The notes under the pieces are model-generated. The model did not search any database. It was given only the letters and a program-made list of their open reading frames with translations, and had not been told where the DNA came from. DNA of 64,000 bases from Chloroflexi bacterium OLB14 (GTDB taxonomy: Bacteria > Chloroflexota > Anaerolineae > Anaerolineales > Villigracilaceae): NCBI GenBank assembly GCA_001567105.1, contig LMZR01000017.1, positions 1-64,000 of the forward strand. The letters run 5' to 3'. Each line of letters begins with the position of its first letter. Position 1 is the stretch's first letter. Positions 53,221 to 63,453 of this stretch are shown one piece after another. A program made the position numbers and the translations under genes.

Positions 53221-55782
53221 ATGTCTAACGAAGACCCCACTCCCGCTCGCAAGCAATATCTCGATATCAAAAAACAATATCCCGATTGCATTTTACTTTT
53301 TCGGCTTGGTGATTTTTACGAAACGTTTGATGAAGATGCACAAATCACTGCGCGCGATCTCGATATTGTTTTAACATCCAAACCCATTGGCAATGGCGTG
53401 CGCGTTCCGTTGGCGGGCATTCCGTATCATGCTGTTGAAAATTATTTGGCGCGATTAATTGAAAAAGGTCATCACGTTGCGATATGCGAACAAGTTGGTG
53501 AACAACCTGCTAAAGGATTATTTCCGCGCAAAGTTGTACGCGTTGTGACTCCAGGAACTGTGACCGAGCCTGCCTTATTACCTGGTGACTCAAATAATTA
53601 TTTAGCATCTGTGATATTAGATACATCCGCTTCAAACTTGGGGACAGTGGCTTCTGTTTCATATACAGACGTCACCACTGGAGAATTCGCCGTCACCGAA
53701 CTTCCGCTTGAAGGCTTACGCGCTGAATTGACCAGATTACATCCCGCTGAAATTATTTATGCTGATAATCAAGTATTACCAGATGGAATTACAGGTCACT
53801 TAACAAAAATCCCAGCATGGAAATTTGAAGTAGGCAAATGTAGTGACGTTTTATTAACTCAATTCAAATCATCTACCTTAGATGGTTTTGGACTCAAAGC
53901 AAATAGTTTATCTATCCGTGCGGCGGGGGCAATTATTTTATATCTAAAAGAAACCCAACCCGATGCGCTGAATTTATTAACCTCACTTCGTTCTTACAGC
54001 CTAAATGAATTTATGACTTTGGATTCATCCACGCGCCGAAATTTAGAATTGGATGAAACTTTACGCGGTGAACGAAAAGGCTCATTGCTTGGTGTATTAG
54101 ACCAAACCATTACACCCATGGGAAAAAGGTTAATTCATCAATGGGTTAGTCAGCCGTTGTTGAATGTAGAAAAAATTAATCACAGACAAAATGGCGTGGA
54201 ATATTTTGTAAATAATGGAATGATTCGCGCTGAATTGCGTGCTTCGCTCAAACCGATTGTGGATATTGAAAGAATCATCAATCGTGTGTTGACAGGTCAG
54301 GTACAGCCGAGAGATTTGGTAGCGTTGAGAAGTACGTTTATAGAATTACCAAAAGTAAAAGAAGTTATCAGTAAACAGAAGTCAGTTATCAGTAGTCAGT
54401 GGTCAGTTTGCGAAGATGAATTATCTCTTTTGCAAAATGCAATTGATGATGACCCGCCTGCTACGCTACAAAATACAGGCGTGATTCGAGCGGGTTATTC
54501 TCAAGAATTAGATTCAGTTATTGAAGCATCTAAACATGCTAGAGATTGGATCGCAAACTTAGAATCGGTTGAAAGAGAAAAGACAGGCATTAAGACTCTC
54601 AAAGTTGGCTACAACAAAGTCTTTGGTTATTACATTGAAATCTCACGCGGGGCGGCAGAAAAAGCACCAGAGAGTTACATCCGCAAGCAAACATTGGTCA
54701 ATGCTGAAAGATTCATCACGCCAGAGATGAAAGAATATGAAACTTTAGTATTGAATGCCGAAGAACGAATCAAAGAAATTGAAACACGCTTATTCAAAGA
54801 AATTTGTGCAGAGTTAAGTAAAGCAACGAATAAAATTTTATCCACTGCGCGAGCAATTGCCGAACTTGATGTACTATCCGCTTTGGGCGAGGTGGCGGCT
54901 TTGGGTGCATATACCAAGCCTCAGGTCAATGAAGGAAGCGAATTAGAAATCAAAGATGGTAGACATCCTGTCGTGGAAGAATATCTCAAAGGCGAAAGAT
55001 ATATCCCCAATGATGTCATCTTTGAAAAAGGCGAAGTGGTGCGTGTGATTACGGGACCGAACATGTCTGGTAAATCAACTTACTTGCGTCAAACTGCGTT
55101 GATAATTTTGATGGCGCAGATAGGTTCGTTTGTGCCTGCGACTTCTGCAAAGATTGGATTGGTTGATAGAATTTTTACGCGCATCGGCGCACAAGATGAA
55201 ATTCACGCGGGGCAATCTACATTTATGGTGGAGATGGTGGAAGCGGCGAATATTTTGCATCATGCTACTTCACGAAGTTTGTTGATCCTTGATGAGATTG
55301 GGCGTGGTACATCAACGTATGATGGCTTATCTATTGCGTGGGGCATGATTGAGTATATTCATAATCATCCGCAATTGCGAGCAAAGACTTTATTTGCGAC
55401 TCATTATCACGAGTTGACTCAACTGGCAGATTTATTACCAGGCGTGCGAAATTACAATGTGGCTGTTAGCGAAGCAGATAATAAAGTTGTCTTCCTGCAT
55501 AAAATTATCGCGGGTGGTGCGGATCGTTCTTACGGGATACATGTTGCACAACTGGCAGGTTTACCTGCACCTGTTATCGCTAGAGCCAATGAAATTATGG
55601 AACAACTTGAAAAAACTTCTGGTCGAGCTGTAAAAATTGATCCACACGCCGCGCAACAAGTTGCATTATTTCCAGAAACGAATCCGTTGTTAGATGAATT
55701 AAAAAGTTTGGACGTGAATGGCTTGTCACCGATTGAGGCGTTGAATAAGTTGTTTGAATGGCAGAAGAGATTTACGAAGTAA
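53221..55782 (+). CDS. mutS: DNA mismatch repair protein MutS, with repeat-derived insert
   Basis: Recognises mismatches and starts repair with MutL. The mismatch-reading Phe-Tyr-Glu is in LGDFYETFDEDAQ. Walker A is GPNMSGKSTYLRQTALI, Walker B LILDEIGRGTSTYDGL, and the ATPase His is in FATHYHELTQL. At 853 residues the length is normal. Residues about 381-397 (KQKSVISSQWSV) are an insert in the lever region coded by the word repeat cagttatcagtagtcagtgg. All catalytic residues remain. A membrane-protein gene follows after one base. Confidence 0.95.
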   Translation: MSNEDPTPARKQYLDIKKQYPDCILLFRLGDFYETFDEDAQITARDLDIVLTSKPIGNGVRVPLAGIPYHAVENYLARLIEKGHHVAICEQVGEQPAKGLFPRKVVRVVTPGTVTEPALLPGDSNNYLASVILDTSASNLGTVASVSYTDVTTGEFAVTELPLEGLRAELTRLHPAEIIYADNQVLPDGITGHLTKIPAWKFEVGKCSDVLLTQFKSSTLDGFGLKANSLSIRAAGAIILYLKETQPDALNLLTSLRSYSLNEFMTLDSSTRRNLELDETLRGERKGSLLGVLDQTITPMGKRLIHQWVSQPLLNVEKINHRQNGVEYFVNNGMIRAELRASLKPIVDIERIINRVLTGQVQPRDLVALRSTFIELPKVKEVISKQKSVISSQWSVCEDELSLLQNAIDDDPPATLQNTGVIRAGYSQELDSVIEASKHARDWIANLESVEREKTGIKTLKVGYNKVFGYYIEISRGAAEKAPESYIRKQTLVNAERFITPEMKEYETLVLNAEERIKEIETRLFKEICAELSKATNKILSTARAIAELDVLSALGEVAALGAYTKPQVNEGSELEIKDGRHPVVEEYLKGERYIPNDVIFEKGEVVRVITGPNMSGKSTYLRQTALIILMAQIGSFVPATSAKIGLVDRIFTRIGAQDEIHAGQSTFMVEMVEAANILHHATSRSLLILDEIGRGTSTYDGLSIAWGMIEYIHNHPQLRAKTLFATHYHELTQLADLLPGVRNYNVAVSEADNKVVFLHKIIAGGADRSYGIHVAQLAGLPAPVIARANEIMEQLEKTSGRAVKIDPHAAQQVALFPETNPLLDELKSLDVNGLSPIEALNKLFEWQKRFTK
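54361..54411. repeat. Word repeat inside mutS
   Basis: gttatcagtaaacagaagtc agttatcagtagtcagtggt. The same words, inverted, occur in the GlcD-like gene at 47990-48040 (cagtaagcagtaagcag). The insert is 51 bases, seventeen codons. Confidence 0.7.
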
Positions 55783-55783
55783 A

Positions 55784-57330
55784 ATGAAAAATAAAAACCT
55801 AAGCACAGATGATATTAATTTACTAATCTTAATTGCCTCAATTATCTTTGGCGCAATGTTTCGTTTCATACCCACAACTCTAGCGAGTTTTCCAATTAAT
55901 GATGGTGGTATGTTTGCTTCAATGATAAATGATTTACAAGTAAATCATTTTATTCCACCTCTATATACAAGCTATAACAATTTACATATTCCATTTGCTT
56001 ACCCACCCTTGCATTTTATATCGGGGCAATTCTTAAATCTATTTTCAACATTTCTGAAATCGAAATTCTACGTTGGCTACCTGCTTTATTAAATACACTT
56101 TGCATTCCTATATTTTATTTTCTTGCAAAAGAAATTTTAAATAACAAAACAAAAGGTGCAATTGCAACTTTTGCATTTGCACTCACACCTCACCTAAATA
56201 CATGGCTTTCGGCTGGTGGCGGGCTAACAAGAAGCCTTGGCGTTATTTTTTTAATTGTTACTTTACTTTTTTCGTGGAAGCTATTTGTAAAAAATGAAAC
56301 CAAAGCCATTTGGGGACTTATATTTTCAGGCAGTTTGGTGATATTAAGCCATACTGAATCAACTGTTTTTGCAATCAGTTTGCCTATTTTAATTTGGGCA
56401 GTGAAATCTCGCACTATCAAAACAGCTATGCAGGCGCTTGGGGTTGCCTTTGGTGTAATTTTGATTGCAGGTCCCTGGTATGGGTTTGTAATTTCACACC
56501 ATGGAATTAGCCCGCTTCTCTCTGCACTTCAAACTGGCAGCCAAAGTTTTTGGTCTGTGCTACGCCTCATCAATGTAGATATTATCACTGAAGAACCATA
56601 CCTTGACGTATTGGGTGTTATTGGAATTTTAGGAATTATCTTTCTTATCTCAAAAAAAGACTATTTCATTCCAATTATGTTAGCAACAGTTTATTTGATT
56701 CAACCACGTAGTGCGCATACAGTTGGAAATATTCCACTGGCAATGGCATCAGGGGTTTTTATTGTTGATGCCTTGATGCCTATATTTCATTCAAGCTCAA
56801 TAACGCCAAATCGGGGCAATAGGGTTTTAGTATCAATCCTTATTCCGTATATTTTGGTTAATTCGATATATCATAGCTATATGTTGTCACAGCATCATGT
56901 TTCAACAAACGAGCAAAATACTATGCAATGGGTTGCAAAAAACACGCCAGCGAATAGCAACTTTCTGATTATCACCAACGAAACAGACCCAATGTGCGAT
57001 TCAACTAGTGAGTGGTTTCCATATTTAACAAAAAGAACCAACTTGACCACGTTACAAGGAAGAGAATGGTTAAGTGATAAAAACTTTAATGAATTTATTG
57101 GTCAAAGAAACATGTTACAAACATGCCAAGATTTAGAATGCTTAAATAAAAGCATCAAGTATTTTGGCGCGCCAGACTACATATATCTTTCTCTAAATTC
57201 TCCAACCAATTTATGTCAATCATCAAACGCAATCAATAAATCACCAAACATCTCATCAGTTTTAGAAAACTCAAGTTTTTATATTCAAGTTTTCAAATCA
57301 CCAGATGCTATGATTTTTTCTTCGCGCTGA
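55784..57330 (+). CDS. Polytopic membrane protein, glycosyltransferase-like (frameshifted)
   Basis: Starts MKNKNLSTDDINLLILIASI one base after mutS. The frame closes at 56092; adding one T near 56056 gives SEIEILRWLPALLNTLCIPI and the sequence then runs to 57330, about 515 residues. Around eleven helices. The early loop FPINDGGMFASMINDLQVNH carries an Asp where GT-C enzymes have the catalytic acid. Its soluble tail ends FKSPDAMIFSSR. Substrate unknown. Confidence 0.62.
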
Positions 57331-57376
57331 CGAAGTATAAAAGACATAAAGGTGCGCTTTTACAAGAAGTCTATTA

Positions 57377-58818
57377 TCATTTTTTGTAGCGCGTCATTCC
57401 ATCCAATAAATCTAAAATCATTTCCTTCAAATCGCCACGATTTGGAAGCGATCCCATCAAGCCGTACATGGGAGCCATCTTTGACGGAAGACCGCCTCCT
57501 CCCCCAAGCAAGCCTGACGCTTTTTCCATCAAGGCAGTTACCCACGCTTCTGGCAAAATACGAATAAGAAAATTTGCAATAGCAACCAACCAAGCATTAA
57601 AAGTTTTTTCAATGCTTGGTTTACGAACATCTTTTACAGATTCCGCTAAGTCACTCAGAAATTCGTCAACAATATTCACATGACCATATTGCACAGTCAT
57701 GTGTAAAGATGGCGGGAATTGCTGGCGATCTAAATGCCAACCTTTTTGAGTTAGTTTATCTGCAATAGCATAAACATCCAATTCATCTGAGCCAATTGCA
57801 AAGACGCTCATTTCAGGGTTGCTAATCACTTTTATCCCTTGAATAGCATTAATACCATTTTGCAAGCGTTTAACTGCTTTCATTACTGCATCATTTAATT
57901 CAAGGTAACCCGCCTCACCAAGATAATTCAATACCGCCCATGCCGCCGCAATTGGAGAAGCAGGGCGTGTGCCAGCCATAGAAAGTGATGGATAAATTCC
58001 GCCCGCCCAATTGGTAGAGACAAACATTTGATGACGACGTAGTTCAGGTGTCTTATACAAAATCACCGATGCACCTTTAGCGGCATAACCATATTTATGT
58101 AAATCTGCTGAAATAGAAGTAACGCCCGATACAGATAAATCAAAATCAGGGATGGGATAACCCAACTTACGAACAAACGGCAACATAAAGCCCCCCACAC
58201 AAGCATCCACATGAAAGAGAATGTTATTTTGCTTAGCAATCTTCGCCATCTCTGCAATTGGGTCAACTACACCATGCGGATAAGATGGAGCAGAACCAAC
58301 CATCAGAATTGTATTGGGAGTAATTGCTTTTCGCATGGCTTCTGCATCAGCACGAGAATCAGGCATGAGCGGAGTCCGAACCGCTTTTACATCAAAATAT
58401 TCCGCCGCTTTTTCAAAAGAGGGTGAGCTGAAACAGGCAAAATCATCTCTGGTTGTTTAATTTGCGGATGATGTTTACGCGCCCAATCACGCGCAGTTTT
58501 TACAGCCATCAACAAAGATTCCGTTCCACCAGAGGTTACTGCGCCAACAGCATTTTCATCACCTAACAACGAAGCCGTCATAGCAAGAATTTCAGTTTCA
58601 AATTTTCGCAAAGATGGAAAGGCTGAGGGATTCAATCCATTTTCAGAAAAGAAAAGGAGCGATGCTTCTTTGAGCAATTCATCCACATCGCTACTGGCAC
58701 GATAAACAAGACTAAAGGCGCGTCCTTTTTGCCATTGCACATCATGGTCACGCGCATCACGCATCGCATTGAGAATTTCTTCTTTTGATTTTTTATGAGT
58801 TGGGAATGGAAGTGTCAT
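57377..58818 (-). CDS. PLP-dependent decarboxylase/lyase of the GadB/sphingosine-phosphate lyase type (frameshifted)
   Basis: Group II PLP enzyme. Residues 1-143 read through AVGAVTSGGTESLLMAVKTA and stop early. One T added near 58430 leads into MPDSRADAEAMRKAITPNTI and the rest. The PLP lysine lies in SISADLHKYGYAAKGASVIL. The His and Asp of the cofactor site are in NILFHVDACVGGFMLPFVRK. Joined length about 479 residues, matching the sphingosine-1-phosphate lyase/Dpl1-like branch. It might make an amine or break a long-chain base phosphate; unresolved. Confidence 0.82.
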
Positions 58819-58919
58819 GCCGAAAGTTTAACATGAGATTCGATATTTTGATAAAAAAACCGCTTCTAACTTGACTGGAGGTTGGTTGCGCTCTATTTGC
58901 TTTTTCCCTTACTTTTAGC

Positions 58920-60047
58920 TTAAATCAAAGTCAAATTATTTGTCTTGGATTTTATATAGTAAGCACAACCCAAAAAAATTATAAGGATAATTGTTATCCA
59001 ATAACGACACGAAATACCGCCTCCAGCCAACAAGCTTACAAGTATGGCTATATTTACCAAATACGGTAGCCAAGTATTTTTCTGAAGCTTTGCAAAAAGT
59101 GCATACCCTGAAAACAAAGTTATAACAAGAGCTGAGTAATCATAAAATAATGTGTATGGAACAAGCGCAAAATTAATCAATATCACAACAGCTATAAACT
59201 CCGAAAGAGATTTTAGATGTTTTAGGGAAATAATCAAAATAAATATGCCAAATAAAATAAATACGACATAAATACATGTAGCCAGATTCCCGCTAATGCC
59301 GTAAACCTTGAGCCAATCCAGAAGTGTAGTGGTATATCTTTGAATCTCCATTATGCCAGCCGAATCCAATGTGTAAGAAAGTCCTTGTAATTTATCACGT
59401 TGCAAAAAGGCAAGGTACCAAAATGGAGTAGTAAACAAAGAAATAACTATCATTAATAAAACTGTTCCCGCCATCACAAAAAGTGGTTGCCATTGTTTAC
59501 GCTGAAACACTAACCAAATTAAGATAGCTCCAACAGGGAGCGCTGTGAGGTTAGGCTTAAATAAAATCAGCGAAAGGCAGATTCCCATCATCAACCAGTT
59601 TTCTTTTTGATAAAAGAACAATATTAAGGTGAATAAGAAGAACACCAAAATACCAACTTGTTCTGATCCCCAAGTTGACCAAGCAAATACAAAAGTTACG
59701 AACAACCAAATCATCCACTTACGCCAATCATTTTGAGGGTAATTAATCACTTTAGTCAGGTTATGCAAAGCACATAGCCACAAAATAAAATGAAATATTA
59801 ACCATAATATTCTAGCAACGGGATAAGAGAACAACGAAAATGGAAGTATCATCCAAGTGAACCAAGGGGCATAATAATATGGGTTATTTATCTTGCCTGA
59901 AATTAAAACAATTTGCGGGGCAAGTTGTTGAAAGTCATAAGGATTCCCGCCTTGTGATGTAACCTTAGCGGCAGCGTAATAAACATTAAAGTCTACCCCG
60001 CCAAAAGAGAAAGCAAACATTGCTAGCAAAAACGCTAAAAACAGCAA
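58920..60047 (-). CDS. GT87-like polytopic membrane glycosyltransferase
   Basis: 375 residues, about ten helices. The first loop FSFGGVDFNVYYAAAKVTSQ then GGNPYDFQQLAPQI is the signature of the GT87/DUF2029 mannosyltransferase-like family, where the Asp is the catalytic base. It probably uses polyprenyl-phosphomannose to extend an envelope glycan. A single gene between two unrelated ones. Confidence 0.83.
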   Translation of the reverse strand: MLFLAFLLAMFAFSFGGVDFNVYYAAAKVTSQGGNPYDFQQLAPQIVLISGKINNPYYYAPWFTWMILPFSLFSYPVARILWLIFHFILWLCALHNLTKVINYPQNDWRKWMIWLFVTFVFAWSTWGSEQVGILVFFLFTLILFFYQKENWLMMGICLSLILFKPNLTALPVGAILIWLVFQRKQWQPLFVMAGTVLLMIVISLFTTPFWYLAFLQRDKLQGLSYTLDSAGIMEIQRYTTTLLDWLKVYGISGNLATCIYVVFILFGIFILIISLKHLKSLSEFIAVVILINFALVPYTLFYDYSALVITLFSGYALFAKLQKNTWLPYLVNIAILVSLLAGGGISCRYWITIILIIFLGCAYYIKSKTNNLTLI

Positions 60048-60153
60048 AAATACTAAAAGAAAAGAAGTTAACAGTCCTATAATTCCACATGAAGCCTAGC
60101 TTTCATCTGCTATTTTATCAAACATGGTATGTGGCATCACTTGTGCTATTTAA

Positions 60154-60193
60154 TAAAAAAAGAACCTGCATCCCATTAAGAATACAGGTTCTT
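60154..60193 (-). terminator. Terminator of hppA
   Basis: On the minus strand AAGAACCTGTA pairs with TGCAGGTTCTT (minor mismatches) around a 12-base loop, then TTTTTTA. It ends hppA, about 20 bases after its stop codon. Confidence 0.88.
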
Positions 60194-60214
60194 AGCGTAG
60201 AATTTATTTCTATC

Positions 60215-62572
60215 TTATTTCTTCTTACTTTTCTTTGTGCTACCACCCACCTCAGCCGTCATGGATTCGGCAGGGGCTTTGGAGCGCATGATTGCCCAAG
60301 CGAGTACACCGATGAGGGCTATAGCAACAGCCCAAACGATGTAAAGAGTCGCGCCTGTTGCACCTTGGAATTGCACCACAATTGGGGCAATAATCACAGC
60401 TACGAGGTTGACAACTTTAATCATTGGGTTAAGCGCAGGACCAGCAGTATCTTTGAATGGGTCACCAACGGTATCACCCACTACACCTGCTTTATGTCGT
60501 TCTGAACCTTTACCAAGATTCTTTTTAGGATCTTTAGGTTCATCTTCGATTAATTTTTTAGCATTATCCCATGCACCACCAGCGTTGTTAAGGAACACGG
60601 CAAGTAATTGACCTGAAACAATGATACCTGCAAGGAAACCACCAAGTGCTTCCACTTGAAGTGTGAGACCAATAAGAATTGGAGTAACTACACCAAGTAA
60701 AGCTAATGTCACTAATTCTTTTTGTGCGGCAGTAGTAGAAATGCTAACGGCTTGTTTGTAATCAGGCTTAACTTTGCCGTCTAACACGCCAAGTTTGAAT
60801 TGTCGGCGAACTTCTAACACAATCAATGAGGCGGCACGAGTCACTGCTTGAATTGCAAATGAAGAGAACAACCAAGGTAATGCACCACCGATTAACATAC
60901 CAACAAAAACGCGTGGGTCATCTACACGGATACCAACAGCAGAAAGCAATTGATCGGCTGAGAAACCTAAAGAGGTTTGAGCGCGAGAAACATCCACAAG
61001 GAAAGAGCCGAATAATGAAACAGCGGCGATTACAGCAGAACCAATAGCAACACCTTTTGTAATGGCTTTGGTTGTGTTACCCACAGCATCTAAATCTGCC
61101 ATAATTTTTTGAGCTTGTTTGGTTTCTTTATCTTCATTACCAGACCAAGCCATTTCACCAATGCCATTGGCATTATCTGAAATTGGACCAAATGAGTCCA
61201 TGGCTACGATGTTACCTGTAAGAGTCAACATGCCGATACCAGTGAGTGAAACGCCGTACAACACATACACAGCACCAAATTGACCAAACAAGAAAATAGA
61301 TGAAAGAATGGTAATGGCAATGACAATCACTGCCCAAACAGAAGATTCGAAACCGCTAGAAATACCACTCAAAATTAAAGTAGCAGGACCTGTATCGGCT
61401 GATTTTTTAATTTCTTCCACTGGAGGAGCATCTGAACCAGTGAAGTAATCAGTGAGGCGATCAATGACAATAGCAAGTACAACGCCGATAAACACTGCAA
61501 CGGGGAGCCTCCACCAGCCACCTACAATATCTTGTAAGTACCAGTAGCCATAAGCAAAGAACAAAACGGAAGAGAAAATAGCAGAAGCAATCAAACCATT
61601 GAAAATGGCTTTCATAGCATTGCCACTCTTGCTGTCTTTTCCACTCTTCACAAAGTTCGTACCGAATACAGATGAAAGCACACCAATACCGCGTACAACT
61701 AAGGGGAAGATAATCCATGCTAATTCATTGCCTGTTACATGCCACAAAGCAAGACCAAGAATCAAACTAGAAACAATTGTCACTTCAGATGATTCGAAAA
61801 TATCTGCCGCCATACCTGCACAGTCACCTACATTGTCACCAACGAGGTCGGCAATTACAGCAGGGTTGCGTGGATCATCTTCAGGAATACCTGCTTCCAC
61901 TTTACCAACTAAGTCTGCGCCCACATCTGCGGCTTTGGTGAAGATACCACCACCCACGCGCATAAAGAGCGCAAGCAATGTACCACCAAAACCAAAACCT
62001 AATAAAGCATCAGGCGCGGCGATACCTAAGATAATGAAGATAACAGTTCCACCAAGCAAGCCTAAACCATTAGTGAGCATGCCTGTCACAGAACCTGCAC
62101 GATAGGCAATATCTAACGCTTCACCAAAAGAACGCTTCGAGGCAGAAGCCACGCGCACATTTGCTTCTACCGCAATACGCATACCATATTGCCCAACCAT
62201 CATAGAGGCAAAAGCACCCATCACAAAGGCAACAGCACGTGCAAAGCCAATAATCAATGTGACAGTGCCTTCATCATAACCTTTGAATTGCTCCAATGCT
62301 TCAGGTGTAGGCGGAACAACATACACAGAAGCGAACAAAACAACAGTTAAGACAGCAATTAAAGGCAGAATGCTTTTCGATTGGCGATTCAAATAAGCAT
62401 CGGCGCCATCACGAATAGCCTTCCAAACTTCTTGCATTTTTTCGGTGCCTTTATCTTCTCGTAAAATATTGGCACGCAAATAAAAAGCGTAGAACACGCT
62501 AAAAATTGCGATGGCAAATACAACCCAAATCGCAATTTGTTCCGAACCAGTCAGTCCTTGCATAGCGAACAT
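60215..62572 (-). CDS. hppA: Membrane-bound H+-translocating pyrophosphatase (K+-independent type)
   Basis: Couples hydrolysis of cytoplasmic PPi to ion pumping, with about sixteen helices. The PPi site motif is DVGADLVGKVEAGIPEDDPR, then DLVGDNVGDCAGMAADIFES. VGNTTKAITKG near residue 500 has Lys rather than Ala after the two Thr, the marker of K+-independent proton-pumping members. The other active-site segment is DTVGDPFKDTAGPALNPMIK. I start at ATG 62572 (MFAMQGLTGSEQIAIW), 785 residues; ATG 62596 adds eight. A strong promoter and a leader hairpin precede it. Confidence 0.95.
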   Translation of the reverse strand: MFAMQGLTGSEQIAIWVVFAIAIFSVFYAFYLRANILREDKGTEKMQEVWKAIRDGADAYLNRQSKSILPLIAVLTVVLFASVYVVPPTPEALEQFKGYDEGTVTLIIGFARAVAFVMGAFASMMVGQYGMRIAVEANVRVASASKRSFGEALDIAYRAGSVTGMLTNGLGLLGGTVIFIILGIAAPDALLGFGFGGTLLALFMRVGGGIFTKAADVGADLVGKVEAGIPEDDPRNPAVIADLVGDNVGDCAGMAADIFESSEVTIVSSLILGLALWHVTGNELAWIIFPLVVRGIGVLSSVFGTNFVKSGKDSKSGNAMKAIFNGLIASAIFSSVLFFAYGYWYLQDIVGGWWRLPVAVFIGVVLAIVIDRLTDYFTGSDAPPVEEIKKSADTGPATLILSGISSGFESSVWAVIVIAITILSSIFLFGQFGAVYVLYGVSLTGIGMLTLTGNIVAMDSFGPISDNANGIGEMAWSGNEDKETKQAQKIMADLDAVGNTTKAITKGVAIGSAVIAAVSLFGSFLVDVSRAQTSLGFSADQLLSAVGIRVDDPRVFVGMLIGGALPWLFSSFAIQAVTRAASLIVLEVRRQFKLGVLDGKVKPDYKQAVSISTTAAQKELVTLALLGVVTPILIGLTLQVEALGGFLAGIIVSGQLLAVFLNNAGGAWDNAKKLIEDEPKDPKKNLGKGSERHKAGVVGDTVGDPFKDTAGPALNPMIKVVNLVAVIIAPIVVQFQGATGATLYIVWAVAIALIGVLAWAIMRSKAPAESMTAEVGGSTKKSKKK

Positions 62573-62602
62573 AATAAGGGATTCCCTTCTCTGCAAAAAT
62601 TA

Positions 62603-62622
62603 TTCTGGGCTTGCGCCCAGAA
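62603..62622 (-). promoter_or_regulatory. GNRA-type hairpin in the hppA leader
   Basis: On the minus strand TTCTGGGC-GCAA-GCCCAGAA forms a perfect 8-bp stem with a GCAA tetraloop, 30 bases before the start codon and just after the promoter. It could stabilise the mRNA or bind a regulator. Confidence 0.55.
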
Positions 62623-62632
62623 AAGCACAGGG

Positions 62633-62661
62633 ATTTTACAGGCGCAAAGGCAATGTGTCAA
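62633..62661 (-). promoter_or_regulatory. Sigma-70 promoter of hppA
   Basis: On the minus strand TTGACA (62656-62661) and TAAAAT (62633-62638) are separated by 17 bases. Confidence 0.75.
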
Positions 62662-62773
62662 GAAATGAGTAAGAACTCATAAAAGTTTGAAGAAACATTA
62701 AAATAATTTTTTATTAGCCACCAAAAACGCACATTCTCTGTGGCTAAACTTACAAAATTATATACTCCCAAGT

Positions 62774-62802
62774 TTGACAACAAAAAACAAACCTGATAAG
62801 AT
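62774..62802 (+). promoter_or_regulatory. Sigma-70 promoter of the A-type Fe-S protein gene
   Basis: TTGACA (62774-62779) and TAAGAT (62797-62802), 17 bases apart, end about 35 bases before the start codon. Confidence 0.7.
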
Positions 62803-62837
62803 ATATCAAAATTTATCTATTTGACTAGGAGAAAAAA

Positions 62838-63287
62838 ATGCTCCAAGAAATTGAAACCCAACTTTTCACACTAACCCCAGCGGCAACCCAAGCTGTTAAA
62901 GATATTCTTATCCAACGCAAACTAGATGGTTACGCTTTAAGAGTTTACGTCACCAGCGGAGGCTGTTGTAGTGTCAACTTCGGTATGGCACTCGACAACA
63001 ACATCCGTGACGTAGATACTACATTTGAATCAAACGGCGTCAAAGTTGTTGTAGATGAAGTCTCCATTGATTATTTACGCAATGCCACAGTAGACTTCGT
63101 CAACGACCCACAACGTGGTGCAGGCTTCGCAGTAGATAGCCCCAACGCCAAAAAAGAAGGCGGTTGTGGATGTGGTGGACATGGACATGATAGCGAAGCT
63201 AGCTCTTGTGGATGTGGCGGACATGGACATGATAGTGAAGCCAGTTCCTGTGGGTGCGGTGGCGGCTCTTGTGGATGCCACAACTAA
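62838..63287 (+). CDS. HesB/IscA-family A-type Fe-S carrier with Cys/His-rich repeated tail
   Basis: Residues 1-105 are the HesB-like fold. VTSGGCCSVNFGMALD holds the first cysteine, and FAVDSPNAKKEGGCGC is the C-terminal CxC that normally ends the family near residue 107. Here about 40 residues more follow, made of two units of GGHGHDSEASSCGC and a final CGCGGGSCGCHN. This gives a tail full of Cys, His, Asp and Glu that could bind metal. The carrier would pass Fe-S clusters to target proteins. A strong promoter lies upstream, AGGAG precedes ATG 62838, and a terminator follows. Confidence 0.88.
   Translation: MLQEIETQLFTLTPAATQAVKDILIQRKLDGYALRVYVTSGGCCSVNFGMALDNNIRDVDTTFESNGVKVVVDEVSIDYLRNATVDFVNDPQRGAGFAVDSPNAKKEGGCGCGGHGHDSEASSCGCGGHGHDSEASSCGCGGGSCGCHN
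63174..63257 (+). repeat. Two 42-bp tandem units in the Fe-S protein tail
   Basis: 63174-63215 and 63216-63257 code for the same fourteen residues. They differ by silent changes only (for example gatagcgaagctagc against gatagtgaagccagt), so the protein sequence is under selection. Confidence 0.85.
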
Positions 63288-63301
63288 GACAATAAATAAT
63301 T

Positions 63302-63332
63302 AGAGAGTAGATCTTCTACTCTCTTTTTTTTC
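63302..63332 (+). terminator. Terminator after the Fe-S protein gene
   Basis: agagagtaga pairs with tctactctct around a short loop, then eight T. Confidence 0.88.
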
Positions 63333-63453
63333 GCTTCATCTTTGACTTATAGTTGCTTCTGTTTCATAAAATTTTATTTTGGCTGATGGTAGTAGTCATT
63401 AATCAAGTCCGCTACACTGCACGCCTATATCTGGGTGCAGGGCATGACCTACA

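Noticed and set aside
63071..63283. Minus-strand frames rich in His/Pro across the Fe-S protein tail
   Set aside because: They are mirror images of the repeated GGHGHDSEASSCGC units and have no ribosome binding site.
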